Shown: positions 1 to 8,742, counted from the stretch's first letter. The stretch: DNA of 64,000 nucleotides from Sphingomonas panacis (GCF_001717955.1 NZ_CP014168.1:4557501-4621500); one strand, 5' to 3'. Notes: generated by a model not told the origin, from the letters alone. Numbers and translations are program-made.

Positions 1-329
<329 letters not shown>

Positions 330-405
330 GCACGGCTCGTCGCATCGCGTCGGCGGCATGCGACGAGCGGCGGAACCTCCAAGTCGGATGAGCGATTGAG
401 CGACC

Positions 406-585
406 GTGAACACCGAAACCACCGACCCGACTCGCTCACCGCGTTCCAACAAGCTCCGCCAGCAGGCCAGTAACTGCCTGTCGATCGCCGTCCGCGAAAA
501 GACTCCCGATTTCGCCGCCGAACTGATCGACGAAGCGATCCGTCTGGCGCAGCGCGCCCGGGAACTGGATACGCTCAAGCGCTGA
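406..585 (+). CDS. Small conserved-type hypothetical protein, 59 aa
   Basis: A short open frame begins with GTG at 406 and ends at TGA 583-585. The product is mostly helical in character: a polar, Thr/Ser-rich first 15 residues, then an amphipathic stretch (KLRQQASNCLSIAVREK) and a second helix (FAAELIDEAIRLAQRAREL). GC is concentrated in third codon positions as in neighbouring genes, which supports real coding. It sits alone between astD and cobA, with a hairpin repeat just after it. No strong Shine-Dalgarno is visible before the GTG. The function is unknown; a small helical regulatory or DNA-associated protein is possible but not shown. Confidence 0.55.
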   Translation: MNTETTDPTRSPRSNKLRQQASNCLSIAVREKTPDFAAELIDEAIRLAQRARELDTLKR

Positions 586-603
586 GCGAAACGCCGGACC
601 GTT

Positions 604-621
604 CCCCCGCGAAGGCGGGGG
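604..621. repeat. Short GC-rich hairpin (REP-like)
   Basis: A perfect 7-bp stem (CCCCCGC / GCGGGGG) with a GAAG loop lies in the gap between the 59-aa gene and cobA. It resembles the short palindromic repeats scattered through the intergenic spaces of this window. No T-run follows it, so it is not a classical terminator. Confidence 0.6.
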
Positions 622-742
622 TCCAGAGCCAAACGGTGCCACGCTCCAGGTGTCGCACGAACCAAGCCGAAGCAAGTTTCCCTACCCGCCGCAAAAGCAG
701 GCTTCGGTTGTACCGCCCCGCCAATTCTTGCATCGGGCGCAT

Positions 743-1534
743 ATGGCTACGCTGTTAGATCCCACCGCGCGCGGACGCGTCATCCTCGTCGGAGCCGGCC
801 CCGGCGACCCCGGCCTGCTCACCGTTCGCGCGGTCGAGGCGCTCAAATCCGCCGACATCGTCGTCCATGATGGCCTGATCGACCCACGCGTACTCGATCT
901 CGCCCCCGCCTCGGCACAGCGCATCTCGGTCGCCAAACGCCGCGCGCGCCATACGCTGCCGCAAGAGTCGATCAACGCGCTGATCATCGCGCATGTGAGG
1001 ACCGGCGCAATCGTGGTGCGCCTGAAGGGCGGCGATCCGTTCATCTTCGGGCGTGGCGGCGAAGAGGTCGAGGCGGTGCGCGCCGCTGGCCTGCCGGTCG
1101 AGGTGATCCCCGGCGTGTCGGCCGCGCTCGGTTGCGCGGCGGAGGCGATGCTGCCGCTCACGCACCGCGACTATTCGAGCGCTGTCAGCTTCGTCGCGGG
1201 CCAGTGCAAGGGCCTCGCCGATCAGGACTGGTCCGGCCTCGCCGGCAAGGGCCGCACGCTGGTCATCTACATGGGCGTCGCGACCGCCAACGACATCGCC
1301 GACAAATTGATGCGCGACGGCGTCGCCCCCGACATGCCGGTCGCCACGCTCGAACGCGGCACGCTCGCCGGCGCGCGCGCCTTGCGCACCTTGCTCGCCG
1401 ATCTCGGCGCGATGATGGCGCGCGAAAAGGTGGCGAGCCCGGCTATCATCGTTGTAGGCGAAGTCGTCGATCTGTCCGATGCTCAAGACAGACTCGGGCG
1501 CTGGGCTGCGGTTGCTGAAGGGACGTTCGCGTGA
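743..1534 (+). CDS. cobA: Uroporphyrinogen-III C-methyltransferase (SUMT)
   Basis: This 263-residue SAM-dependent methyltransferase converts uroporphyrinogen III to precorrin-2, the first step to siroheme. The tetrapyrrole-methylase motifs are clear: VGAGPGDPGLLT at residues 16-27, VRLKGGDPFIFGRGGEE around 92-108, and the VIPGVSAALG segment near 121. It is the single-domain CobA form; the CysG dehydrogenase/ferrochelatase half is absent. ATG 743 is chosen because it directly precedes the glycine-rich motif; the frame is open further upstream without family homology. It overlaps the next gene by GTGA, and the downstream siroheme enzyme CysI explains its place at the head of a sulfate-assimilation operon. 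Confidence 0.93.
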   Translation: MATLLDPTARGRVILVGAGPGDPGLLTVRAVEALKSADIVVHDGLIDPRVLDLAPASAQRISVAKRRARHTLPQESINALIIAHVRTGAIVVRLKGGDPFIFGRGGEEVEAVRAAGLPVEVIPGVSAALGCAAEAMLPLTHRDYSSAVSFVAGQCKGLADQDWSGLAGKGRTLVIYMGVATANDIADKLMRDGVAPDMPVATLERGTLAGARALRTLLADLGAMMAREKVASPAIIVVGEVVDLSDAQDRLGRWAAVAEGTFA

Positions 1535-1821
1535 AGCTGCTTACGGGAAATGACTTGCCGACCGGCGACGTGATCTGGTGGACCGGCTCGGGCTGGTCGC
1601 GTCATATCGCCGAAGCCGCCGATGTCGGCAGCGAAGGCGAAGCGCTGGGCAAGCTCGAAGAGGCGGCCCGCCGCGTCAACGGCCCCTATGTGATCGAGGC
1701 GACCGCCACGCCGCAAGGCCCCCGCCCCGCCCACATCAAGGACCGCGTCCGCGCACTCGGCCCGACCGTGCGGATGGACCTGACTCTCGCCCCCGAATCG
1801 TCGCCGCAGGTGGTGCTGTGA
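1531..1821 (+). CDS. DUF2849 domain protein of the sulfate-assimilation operon
   Basis: A 96-residue cytoplasmic protein starts with GTG overlapping the cobA stop by four bases. It begins KLLTGNDLPTGDVIWWTGSGW and matches the pattern of the DUF2849 family, which in alphaproteobacteria sits between the siroheme methyltransferase and the sulfite reductase genes. The biochemical role is not established; a small accessory role in sulfite reductase maturation or activity is inferred from context only. There are no membrane segments or metal-binding cysteines. Confidence 0.8.
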   Translation: MKLLTGNDLPTGDVIWWTGSGWSRHIAEAADVGSEGEALGKLEEAARRVNGPYVIEATATPQGPRPAHIKDRVRALGPTVRMDLTLAPESSPQVVL

Positions 1822-1826
1822 TGGTT

Positions 1827-2039
1827 CACGCGGAGGCGCGGCGGCGCGGAGAAAGAGGTTTGTTCGCGCAGAGGTGCAGAGGACGCAGAGGCGTTCGCGC
1901 GACCGTGCGACCGGGAGACCTTGCAACGGCTGAGGCAATAACACGCGCGCTGCCGCGCGCGATTCTCTCTCTGCGTCCTCTGCGCCTCTGCGCGAACCCA
2001 CTCTCTTTCTTCGTCTCAGCGCCTCCGCGCCTCCGCGTG
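1827..2039. repeat. Large imperfect inverted repeat between DUF2849 gene and cysI
   Basis: The left arm (1827-1890) and right arm (1969-2039) are near-complementary: CACGCGGAGGCGCGG at the left end answers CCTCCGCGCCTCCGCGTG at the right, and CAGAGGACGCAGAG answers CTCTGCGTCCTCTG towards the centre. The ~78-bp centre carries a smaller CG-rich near-palindrome. The element fills the whole gap before cysI, ending about 20 bases before its ATG. It has no coding gene, no terminal duplication that I can see, and no T-run. It looks like a non-autonomous palindromic repeat. Confidence 0.8.
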
Positions 2040-2059
2040 CAAAAAATCAGGGCTTTCTG

Positions 2060-3691
2060 ATGTACCAGTACGACACCTACGACCAGTCGATCGTCGATTC
2101 CCGAGTCGAGGAATTCCGCGATCAGGTCCAGCGCCGCCTCTCGGGTGAGATCACCGAGGACCAGTTCAAGCCGCTCCGGCTGATGAACGGCCTCTATCTC
2201 CAGCTCCACGCCTATATGCTGCGGGTCGCGGTGCCCTACGGCACACTGTCGGGCACGCAGATGCACATGCTCGCGCATGTCGCGCGCAAATATGATCGCG
2301 GCTACGGCCATTTCACCACGCGGCAGAACATCCAGTACAATTGGATAAAGCTCGACGAAGCCCCTGATATCCTTGCAGAACTCGCCAAGGTCGAGATGCA
2401 CGCCATCCAGACGTCGGGCAATTGCATCCGCAACATCTCGTCGGACCAGTTCGCTGGCGCCGCCGCCGACGAAGTCGCCGATCCGCGCCCGTGGGCCGAA
2501 CTGCTGCGCCAGTGGAGCACCTTCCACCCCGAATTCACCTACCTGCCGCGCAAGTTCAAGATCGCGGTGATCGCCGCCGACGAGGATCGCGCCGCGATGC
2601 GGCTGCACGATATCGGCATCCAGTTGCTCAGGCGCGATGGCCAACTCGGCGCCAAGATCTTCGTCGGCGGCGGCATGGGCCGCACGCCGATGATCGGCCC
2701 CGAGATCAAGGATTTCGTCACCGCCGACGACCTGATGAGCTATCTGGAGGCGTGCCTGCGCGTCTACAATCGCTACGGGCGGCGCGACAACATCTACAAG
2801 GCGCGGATCAAGATCCTGATCCACGAGATCGGCGCGACCGAATACGCCCGCCAGGTCGAGGAAGAGTTCACGCATGTGAAGACGCTCGGCATCGACCCGC
2901 CACTCGCCGAGCTGGAGCGGATCAGCGCCTTCTTCGCACCGCCCGCGTTCGATGCCGACGCACCCGACACGCTCGACCGCAGCGACCCCGATTTCGCGGT
3001 GTGGGTCGATCAGAACGTGCGCCCGCACAAGCAGCCCGGCTATGCGATCGTCACGATCAGCCTCAAGCCGACCGAGGGCATCCCCGGCGACGCCTCCGCC
3101 GACCAGATCGACGTGATGGCCGATCTCGGCGCCCGCTATTCGTTCGACGAACTGCGCGTCACCCATGCGCAGAACATCGTCCTGCCGCACGTCCGCAAGG
3201 CCGATCTGTACGCGGTCTGGCAGGCGCTCGACGCGGCTGGCCTCGCCACCGCCAACCTCGATCTGATCGGCGACATCATCGCCTGCCCAGGCCTCGATTA
3301 TTGCGCGCTCGCCAATGCGCGCTCGATCCCGGTCGCGCAGAAGATCGCCAACCGTTTCGCCGATCTCCAACGCCAGCGCGACCTCGGGGAATTGAAGCTC
3401 AAGATCAGCGGCTGCATCAACGCCTGCGGCCATCACCACGCCGGGCACATCGGCATCCTCGGCGTCGACAAGAAGGGCATCGAGAATTATCAACTTTCGC
3501 TCGGCGGATCGGGCGCGGAGGATGCCAGCATCGCCAAGATCACCGGCCCCGGCTTCGACGAGGACGGTATCGTCGATGCGGTCGAGACCGTGACCAACGT
3601 GTATCTGGAGCGGCGCGAGGCCGGCGAGCGGTTCCTCGATACGTATCGCCGCGTCGGCATGGAGCCGTTCAAGGTGGCGCTGTATGGGTGA
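2060..3691 (+). CDS. cysI: Assimilatory sulfite reductase / nitrite-sulfite reductase, siroheme subunit
   Basis: This 543-residue protein belongs to the siroheme and 4Fe-4S sulfite/nitrite reductase family and reduces sulfite to sulfide with six electrons. The four cluster ligands are visible as C-x5-C (Cys409 and Cys415, in CPGLDYC) and C-x3-C (Cys452 and Cys456, in GCINACGHHH). The repeated ferredoxin-like half-domains and siroheme region are complete. Context with cobA, DUF934 and cysH favours sulfite over nitrite as the substrate. The large palindrome ends ~20 bases before the ATG, so the ribosome-binding region (AGGGCTTTCTG) is squeezed next to it. No separate flavoprotein CysJ is nearby, so a ferredoxin or remote flavoprotein is the likely donor. 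Confidence 0.93.
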   Translation: MYQYDTYDQSIVDSRVEEFRDQVQRRLSGEITEDQFKPLRLMNGLYLQLHAYMLRVAVPYGTLSGTQMHMLAHVARKYDRGYGHFTTRQNIQYNWIKLDEAPDILAELAKVEMHAIQTSGNCIRNISSDQFAGAAADEVADPRPWAELLRQWSTFHPEFTYLPRKFKIAVIAADEDRAAMRLHDIGIQLLRRDGQLGAKIFVGGGMGRTPMIGPEIKDFVTADDLMSYLEACLRVYNRYGRRDNIYKARIKILIHEIGATEYARQVEEEFTHVKTLGIDPPLAELERISAFFAPPAFDADAPDTLDRSDPDFAVWVDQNVRPHKQPGYAIVTISLKPTEGIPGDASADQIDVMADLGARYSFDELRVTHAQNIVLPHVRKADLYAVWQALDAAGLATANLDLIGDIIACPGLDYCALANARSIPVAQKIANRFADLQRQRDLGELKLKISGCINACGHHHAGHIGILGVDKKGIENYQLSLGGSGAEDASIAKITGPGFDEDGIVDAVETVTNVYLERREAGERFLDTYRRVGMEPFKVALYG

Positions 3692-3697
3692 TCTTAC

Positions 3698-3780
3698 CGT
3701 CACCCCAGCGCAAGCTGGGGTCTCCCGCGGCGCCTGCCGTGCCCTCCCCAAAAAGACCCCAGCTTTCGCTGGGGTGACGG
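3698..3780. repeat. REP-like inverted pair, GTCACCCCAGCG family
   Basis: Two hairpins in opposite orientation flank a short spacer: GTCACCCCAGCGCAAGCTGG on the left and CCAGCTTTCGCTGGGGTGAC on the right. The same unit recurs at 4996-5077, in a degenerate form near 55820. It fills the space between cysI and the DUF934 gene without interrupting either. Confidence 0.85.
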
Positions 3781-3790
3781 ATGGTTGCCA

Positions 3791-4231
3791 ATGACCGACT
3801 CCCCCCTACGCTTCCGCGACGACGCCCCGCATGAGGAACCCGCCGTCACGCTCGACGCCTTCCTGGGCCAGACCAACGCCACCGCGGTCCGCATCGAGCC
3901 GGGTGACGATGTCCGCGCGCTGCTGCCGCATCTCGGCCAGCTCGCGCTGATCGAAGTGGCATTTCCCGCCTTTCGCGACGGGCGCGGCTATTCGGCGGCG
4001 CGAATCCTGCGCGAAGCGGGTTACACCGGGGAGCTGCGCGCCGAGGGCGACGTGCTGGTTGATCAGATCCTGCCGATGCGCCGCTGCGGCTTCGATAGTT
4101 TTGCTCCCCGCACTGAAATCGATTCTGCCACGCTGAAAGCCTCGTTGTCGCGCTACGAGCACGTATATCAGGGGGCGGCGGACGGTGCCGTGCCTGTTTG
4201 GAAACTTCGTCATGGCCAGTCTCGCCCGTAA
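3791..4231 (+). CDS. DUF934 domain protein (sulfite reductase-associated)
   Basis: This ~146-residue cytoplasmic protein matches the DUF934 family, which lies between the sulfite reductase and PAPS/APS reductase genes in many proteobacteria. Family-like features are the LIEVAFPAFRDGRGYSAARI segment and the LVDQILPMRRCGFDSF segment in the second half. Its function is undetermined; context suggests help in sulfite reductase function or regulation. ATG 3791 is preferred over an in-frame TTG six bases upstream. Its 3' end overlaps cysH by about 20 bases, indicating translational coupling. Confidence 0.85.
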   Translation: MTDSPLRFRDDAPHEEPAVTLDAFLGQTNATAVRIEPGDDVRALLPHLGQLALIEVAFPAFRDGRGYSAARILREAGYTGELRAEGDVLVDQILPMRRCGFDSFAPRTEIDSATLKASLSRYEHVYQGAADGAVPVWKLRHGQSRP

Positions 4232-4970
4232 GCTCGATATCATCGACACACGCCCCGCCTTCACCCAGGCCGATGCCGACGCGCTCAATGCGCGCTTCGC
4301 TGGCGTCGACGCGCAGACGATGCTGTCGACCTTGTTCGCGGAAGGGCTGTTGGGGCGCGTCGCGGTGGTGTCGTCGTTCGGCACCGAAAGCGCGGTGCTG
4401 CTCGATCTCGTCGCCAAGGCCGATCCGACCGTGCCGGTGATCTTCGTCGATACGCTCAAGATGTTCCCGGAAACGCTCGCCTATCGCGACACGTTGGTCC
4501 AACAACTCGGCCTGCGAAGCTCATGGTCGGTCGAACCCGAACCCACCGTGATCGCCGCGAAGGACGAGAAGGGCCTGCGCTGGTCCTACGATCCCGATGG
4601 CTGCTGCGAAATCCGCAAGGTCGAGCCGCTCAAGCGCGCCAAGCAGGGTCTCGATAGCTGGATCTCCGGGCGCAAGGCGTTCCAGTCGAGCACCCGTCAG
4701 AACATCGCCCGCTTCGAAATCGAGGACGGCCGCCTCAAGATCAACCCGCTCGGCGACTGGGTGAAGGCCGATCTCGAAGCCTATTTCGCCGCGCATGATC
4801 TGCCCCGCCATCCGCTCGAAGCCGATGGCTATCTTTCGGTCGGCTGCCAGCCCTGCACCAGCAAGGTGATGCCGGGCGAAGACCCCCGCGCCGGCCGCTG
4901 GCGCGGCTGGGAGAAGGTCGAATGCGGCATCCACGTCGCCGAAAAGCCCGGCGAAGAACCGGTCTTCTGA
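4212..4970 (+). CDS. cysH: Assimilatory adenylyl-sulfate (APS-type) reductase
   Basis: The 252-residue enzyme reduces activated sulfate to sulfite with thioredoxin or glutaredoxin. The catalytic ECGIH motif is near the C terminus (Cys238). It also has the paired cysteines CC (131-132) and CQPC (212, 215), which ligate a 4Fe-4S cluster in APS reductases and are missing from classical PAPS reductases. This indicates APS as the direct substrate, so CysC may not be required. The ATP-loop-like VSSFGTESAVLL segment is near residue 56. ATG 4212 is used; the frame is open to a GTG at 4185. It ends the cobA-to-cysH operon, with a bidirectional hairpin repeat after it. Confidence 0.92.
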   Translation: MASLARKLDIIDTRPAFTQADADALNARFAGVDAQTMLSTLFAEGLLGRVAVVSSFGTESAVLLDLVAKADPTVPVIFVDTLKMFPETLAYRDTLVQQLGLRSSWSVEPEPTVIAAKDEKGLRWSYDPDGCCEIRKVEPLKRAKQGLDSWISGRKAFQSSTRQNIARFEIEDGRLKINPLGDWVKADLEAYFAAHDLPRHPLEADGYLSVGCQPCTSKVMPGEDPRAGRWRGWEKVECGIHVAEKPGEEPVF

Positions 4971-4995
4971 CCGCGCGTCAGCAAACAGCCCCGCA

Positions 4996-5077
4996 CGTCA
5001 CCCCAGCGCAAGCTGGGGTCTCTCGCGGCAAGGGCACCCGCCATCACCACGAGATCCCAGCTTACGCTGGGATGACG
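4996..5077. repeat. REP-like inverted pair between convergent cysH and dnaB
   Basis: Same family as 3698-3780: GTCACCCCAGCGCAAGCTGG on the left and CCCAGCTTACGCTGGGATGAC on the right around a short spacer. It occupies the intergenic gap between the converging cysH and dnaB genes, where its hairpins could end transcription from both sides. Confidence 0.85.
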
Positions 5078-5085
5078 AACGTTAC

Positions 5086-6579
5086 TCAATACCCGACATA
5101 GTCGCTGAAGCGCGTGAACATCGGCTCGAACTTGAGGATCACCTTGCCGGTCGCGCCGTGGCGCTGCTTGGCGACGATGAACTCGGCGAGACCGAACACG
5201 CGTTCCATCTCGCTCGCCCATTGCGCATGATCCTCGAAGATCTTGGCGCCATCCCCCTCGACCGGACGCTTCGGTTCCTTGGCGGCGACGTAATAATCCT
5301 CGCGGAACACAAACATCACCATATCGGCGTCCTGCTCGATCGATCCCGATTCGCGCAGATCCGAGAGCTGCGGGCGCTTGTCCTCGCGCTGCTCGACCTG
5401 ACGGCTGAGCTGCGACAGCGCGATCACCGGCACGTTCATGTCCTTGGCGAGCGTCTTCAGCCCGCGCGAGATCTCCGAGATTTCCTGCACGCGCCCGTCG
5501 CCCGAGGCCTTGGCCGAGCCCGTCAGGAGCTGGAGGTAATCGACCACCACCAGCCCGATCTCGTTGTTGTGGCGGCGCTGGAGACGCCGCATCCGCGTAT
5601 GCAGCGCCGCGATCGACAGGCCGGCGGTATCGTCGATGAACAGCGGGAGGTTCTCCAACTCGGCGGCGGCGGCGGCGAGCTGGTTGAACTCGGTCTTGCT
5701 GATCTTGCCCATGCGCAGCGCCTCGCCGCTGATCCGCGCCTGCTCGGCAAGAATACGCGTGGCGAGCTGGTCGGCCGACATCTCAAGGCTGAAGAACGCG
5801 ACCTTGGCGCCGACCGATTCGCTGTGCGGCAGCCCGTCGGCACGGTCGCGCATGTAGCGTTGCGCGGCGTTGAACGCGATGTTGGTGGCGAGCGCGGTCT
5901 TGCCCATGCCCGGACGCCCCGCGAGGATCATCAAATCCGAATGGTGAAGGCCGCCGATCTTGCCGTTGATCGAATCGAACCCGGTGGTGATGCCCGAAAG
6001 GTTGCCACCCGAATTGAGCGCGCGCTGCGCCATCTTCACCGCCAGCGTCGTCGCCTGCGCGAAGCTCTTGACCGCGCTCTCGCTGCCGCCGTCGGCGGCG
6101 ACCTTGAACAATTCCTCCTCGGCGAGTTCGATCTGAGCGCGCGGATTGACCTCCTCCGAGGTGTCGAGCGCGCGCTCGACCAGACTACGCCCGACCGTCA
6201 CCAAGGTGCGCAGCATCGCCAGATCGTAGATCTGCGTGGCGAACTGGCGCGCGCCGATCAGCCCGGCGCCGCTGCCGGTCAATTGCGCGAGATAACCGGG
6301 GCCGCCGAGTTCCTTCATCCCCGGATCGGCGTCGAACAGCGGCCGCAGCGTCACCGGCGTCGCCAGCATGTCGGTGCCGCGCAGCTTGCGAATCGCCGCG
6401 AAGATGCGGCCGTGGAGCGGCTCGAAGAAATGCTCGGGTTCGAGCTTGTCGATCAGATCGTCGGCGAGCCGGTTGTCGATCATCATCGCGCCGAGCATCG
6501 CTGCCTCGGCCTCGACGTTCTGCGGAAGGGCGGGCGCCTCGGCGGCGGGCGGTACGGGGGTTACGAATGCGGTTGCCAT
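5086..6579 (-). CDS. dnaB: Replicative DNA helicase DnaB
   Basis: This 497-residue hexameric 5'-3' helicase unwinds the replication fork. The N-terminal primase-interacting domain (residues ~18-125) begins with the typical PQNVEAEAAMLGAMM. A linker leads to the RecA-like ATPase with Walker A GRPGMGKT at 221-228, Walker B-type VVVDYLQLL, and the LSQLSRQVEQREDKRP and LRESGSIEQDADMVMF segments. The length is typical and no intein is present. It faces cysH tail-to-tail and is divergent from the UPF0262 gene. Confidence 0.97.
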   Translation of the reverse strand: MATAFVTPVPPAAEAPALPQNVEAEAAMLGAMMIDNRLADDLIDKLEPEHFFEPLHGRIFAAIRKLRGTDMLATPVTLRPLFDADPGMKELGGPGYLAQLTGSGAGLIGARQFATQIYDLAMLRTLVTVGRSLVERALDTSEEVNPRAQIELAEEELFKVAADGGSESAVKSFAQATTLAVKMAQRALNSGGNLSGITTGFDSINGKIGGLHHSDLMILAGRPGMGKTALATNIAFNAAQRYMRDRADGLPHSESVGAKVAFFSLEMSADQLATRILAEQARISGEALRMGKISKTEFNQLAAAAAELENLPLFIDDTAGLSIAALHTRMRRLQRRHNNEIGLVVVDYLQLLTGSAKASGDGRVQEISEISRGLKTLAKDMNVPVIALSQLSRQVEQREDKRPQLSDLRESGSIEQDADMVMFVFREDYYVAAKEPKRPVEGDGAKIFEDHAQWASEMERVFGLAEFIVAKQRHGATGKVILKFEPMFTRFSDYVGY

Positions 6580-6696
6580 CGCCGCTCTCTAGCCCCCGCG
6601 ACGCCGCGCTCAAACCCGCTTGCGCCGGTTGGAACGTGCAAAGTGTGGATAAGCGGGTGATTGTCCGGCGGCGACTTCCCCGATAGGGCCGTGAGG

Positions 6697-7179
6697 ATGG
6701 CGGACCCGCGCATCATCCATGTCTCGCTCGACGAAGCCACGATCCTGTGGCGGTCGGCTGATATCGAGCAGGAACGGCGGATCGCGATCTTCGATCTGAT
6801 CGAGGAGAATTATTTCGCGCCGCAGCGGGCCTATGCCGACGGCTATGCCGGCCCGTACCGGATCGAACTGGCGGTCGAGGAAGGCCGCCTCGGCATCGCC
6901 ATCCACCGCGAGGACGGATCCCACCTCGAAACCTATGTGCTGGCGATGGGTCGGTTCCGGCGGCCGATCAAAGATTATTTCGCGATCTGCGACAGCTACT
7001 ATCAGGCGATCCGCAACGCCACGCCGCAGCAGATCGAAACGATCGACATGGCGCGGCGCGGCCTTCACGATGAGGCCGCCGGGCTGCTCAAGGAGCGGCT
7101 GTCGGGCAAGATCGAGATCGACTTCGCCACCGCGCGGCGGCTGTTCACGCTGATCTGCGTCCTCCACATCCGGAACTGA
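6697..7179 (+). CDS. UPF0262 family protein
   Basis: The 160-residue protein matches the UPF0262 family found in alphaproteobacteria: an N-terminal IIHVSLDEATILWRSADIEQ segment, a central FDLIEENYF and a C-terminal half containing the FRRPIKDYFAICDSYYQAI region. No catalytic motif or membrane segment is visible and the function is unknown. ATG 6697 fits the family length; an upstream in-frame start would add residues without similarity. It is divergent from dnaB and followed within a few bases by the GH25-like gene. Confidence 0.85.
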   Translation: MADPRIIHVSLDEATILWRSADIEQERRIAIFDLIEENYFAPQRAYADGYAGPYRIELAVEEGRLGIAIHREDGSHLETYVLAMGRFRRPIKDYFAICDSYYQAIRNATPQQIETIDMARRGLHDEAAGLLKERLSGKIEIDFATARRLFTLICVLHIRN

Positions 7180-7184
7180 AGACA

Positions 7185-7874
7185 ATGCGACTCAACACCT
7201 GGGGCAAGCGGCTCGGCGCGGCCGGCGTGGTGGCAATGCTGTTGGCCGTACTCGCCTGCGCTCTGTGGGCGCTCGCGCTGCAATGGCGTCCGACCGAAAA
7301 ATACCCAATCCAAGGCGTCGATGTGTCCGACGTGCAGGGCGAGATCGAATGGTGGTCGGTCCACGCCGCCGGTGCAGACTTCGCCTATGTCCGCGCCACG
7401 AGCGGTGCCGCCGGCCGCGACATGCGGTTCGCCGCCAATTGGGAGGCGGTTCCCAAGACCGGCATGCGGCGTGGCGCGATGCACCGCTATTCGCTGTGCC
7501 ATCTGGCGGTGGACCAGGCCAACAACTTCAACACCACCGTCCCCCGCACGCCCGATGCCCTGCCCGCCGCAGTCGAGCTCGATTTCAACGACGATTGCAC
7601 GGCCCGGCCCGATGCGCCTGCGGTGATCGCCGAACTGCGGCGTTTCCTGACAATGGTCGAGGCGTATACCGGCAAGCCGGTGCTGCTCAAGATCAGCCGG
7701 CCATTCGATTCGGCCTATCGCGTGACCGCCGCGTTCGATCGCCCGGTGTGGGCGACGGGCAACTTCTTTGCGCCCGAATATGCCGCGCGCGCCTGGCGGA
7801 TGTGGCAAACAAATGACATGCGCCGGGTCGATGGCATCGAAGGCCCGGTCAATTGGGATGTAGTGCGACCATGA
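7185..7874 (+). CDS. GH25-like (lysozyme-type) membrane-anchored protein
   Basis: This 229-residue protein has an N-terminal hydrophobic segment (residues ~11-30) acting as signal or membrane anchor, then a GH25-type fold opening GVDVSDVQGEIEW and containing FAYVRATSG. GH25 muramidases cleave the peptidoglycan MurNAc-GlcNAc bond using a D-x-E pair. Here the equivalent place reads VELDFNDD, so the acids appear as E-x-D, and activity should not be assumed. The C-terminal WRMWQTNDM segment matches the usual last strand. It overlaps cdd by ATGA. Confidence 0.8.
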   Translation: MRLNTWGKRLGAAGVVAMLLAVLACALWALALQWRPTEKYPIQGVDVSDVQGEIEWWSVHAAGADFAYVRATSGAAGRDMRFAANWEAVPKTGMRRGAMHRYSLCHLAVDQANNFNTTVPRTPDALPAAVELDFNDDCTARPDAPAVIAELRRFLTMVEAYTGKPVLLKISRPFDSAYRVTAAFDRPVWATGNFFAPEYAARAWRMWQTNDMRRVDGIEGPVNWDVVRP

Positions 7875-8344
7875 ATGAAGCCCCTGTTCTCGACGATGTG
7901 ATGCGCGACCGGCTGGTCGGCGCGGCACGCACGGCGGCGCTCAACGCGCACGCCCCGTATTCGCGCTTCGGCGTCGGCGCGGCTGTGCTGCTGATCGACG
8001 GCAGCGTCGTGACGGGCGCGAACTTCGAGAATGCCAGCTACGGCCTGTCGCTCTGCGCCGAGACGGTCGCGCTGGCGACCGCGAGCAGCGCCGGGCGGCT
8101 GCGCGACGTGGCGGCGATCGCGGTGATCGGCGGCGCGATGGACTCGGGCGGCGTACCGCGCGGGCTCGCGGTGGTCGGTCCATGCGGGCGCTGCCGGCAG
8201 GTCATCAACGAAGCCGCACAGATGGGCGGCCGCGACGTGACGATCTGGTGCGCGGCGGCGGAAGGTGATGAGGTCGAACGCTACACGGTTGCGGACCTGC
8301 TGCCCCATGCCTTCGGTCCGGCCGATCTCGGCATCGGCGTCTGA
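7871..8344 (+). CDS. cdd: Cytidine deaminase
   Basis: The 157-residue zinc enzyme deaminates cytidine and deoxycytidine to uridine and deoxyuridine in pyrimidine salvage. The zinc site is intact: the CAE motif (in LSLCAETVAL, near residue 60) and PCGRCRQ (near residue 105). The N-terminal APYSRFGVGAAVL matches the substrate-binding region. It begins with ATG overlapping the GH25-like gene by four bases and is followed with a one-base overlap by a small gene. The nearby dcd gene makes this a small pyrimidine-deaminase neighbourhood. Confidence 0.93.
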   Translation: MNEAPVLDDVMRDRLVGAARTAALNAHAPYSRFGVGAAVLLIDGSVVTGANFENASYGLSLCAETVALATASSAGRLRDVAAIAVIGGAMDSGGVPRGLAVVGPCGRCRQVINEAAQMGGRDVTIWCAAAEGDEVERYTVADLLPHAFGPADLGIGV

Positions 8345-8676
8345 TGGCCAAGGCCGATCGCCTCGCGCGCCTCGATGACCGGCGCATCGAACTCGAAGCC
8401 GAATATCGCGAGGCGCTGATCGCCGCGCTGCGCCTAACGGCTGCGGGCAAATGGGGCCTCTTTGGTCACACGGCCGATCGCGCGGCGCGCGCGGCAACCG
8501 CTCCGGTGCTCGACGCACTGGCTGAGATCGGCGAAGCCATCGACAAGGCGCGCGCGCAACTCGAAATGCCGCCGTTCACGCTCCAGCAGGAGTTTCTCGC
8601 GTCGCGGGGCCGGGTATCGCCGCAGGCGCCGGGCGAGCCGAAGCAGGCGCAGGCGTGGCTCGACCGGTTGGCGTAG
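8344..8676 (+). CDS. Hypothetical protein, 110 aa
   Basis: The start ATG shares one base with the cdd stop (TGATG), a sign of translational coupling. The product is hydrophilic and mostly alpha-helical, with a charged helix at residues 5-30, a GKWGLFGHTADRAARAATAP middle, and a Pro-rich end. There is no signal peptide, membrane segment or metal motif. I do not recognise the family; its position between cdd and dcd suggests co-expression but does not define a job. Confidence 0.7.
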   Translation: MAKADRLARLDDRRIELEAEYREALIAALRLTAAGKWGLFGHTADRAARAATAPVLDALAEIGEAIDKARAQLEMPPFTLQQEFLASRGRVSPQAPGEPKQAQAWLDRLA

Positions 8677-8742
8677 CGCGCGGACGGCTCTTGCCCTGCC
8701 CTGCCTTTCCGGCGAAAGCGACCGGCCACACAGGAGCGCCAA

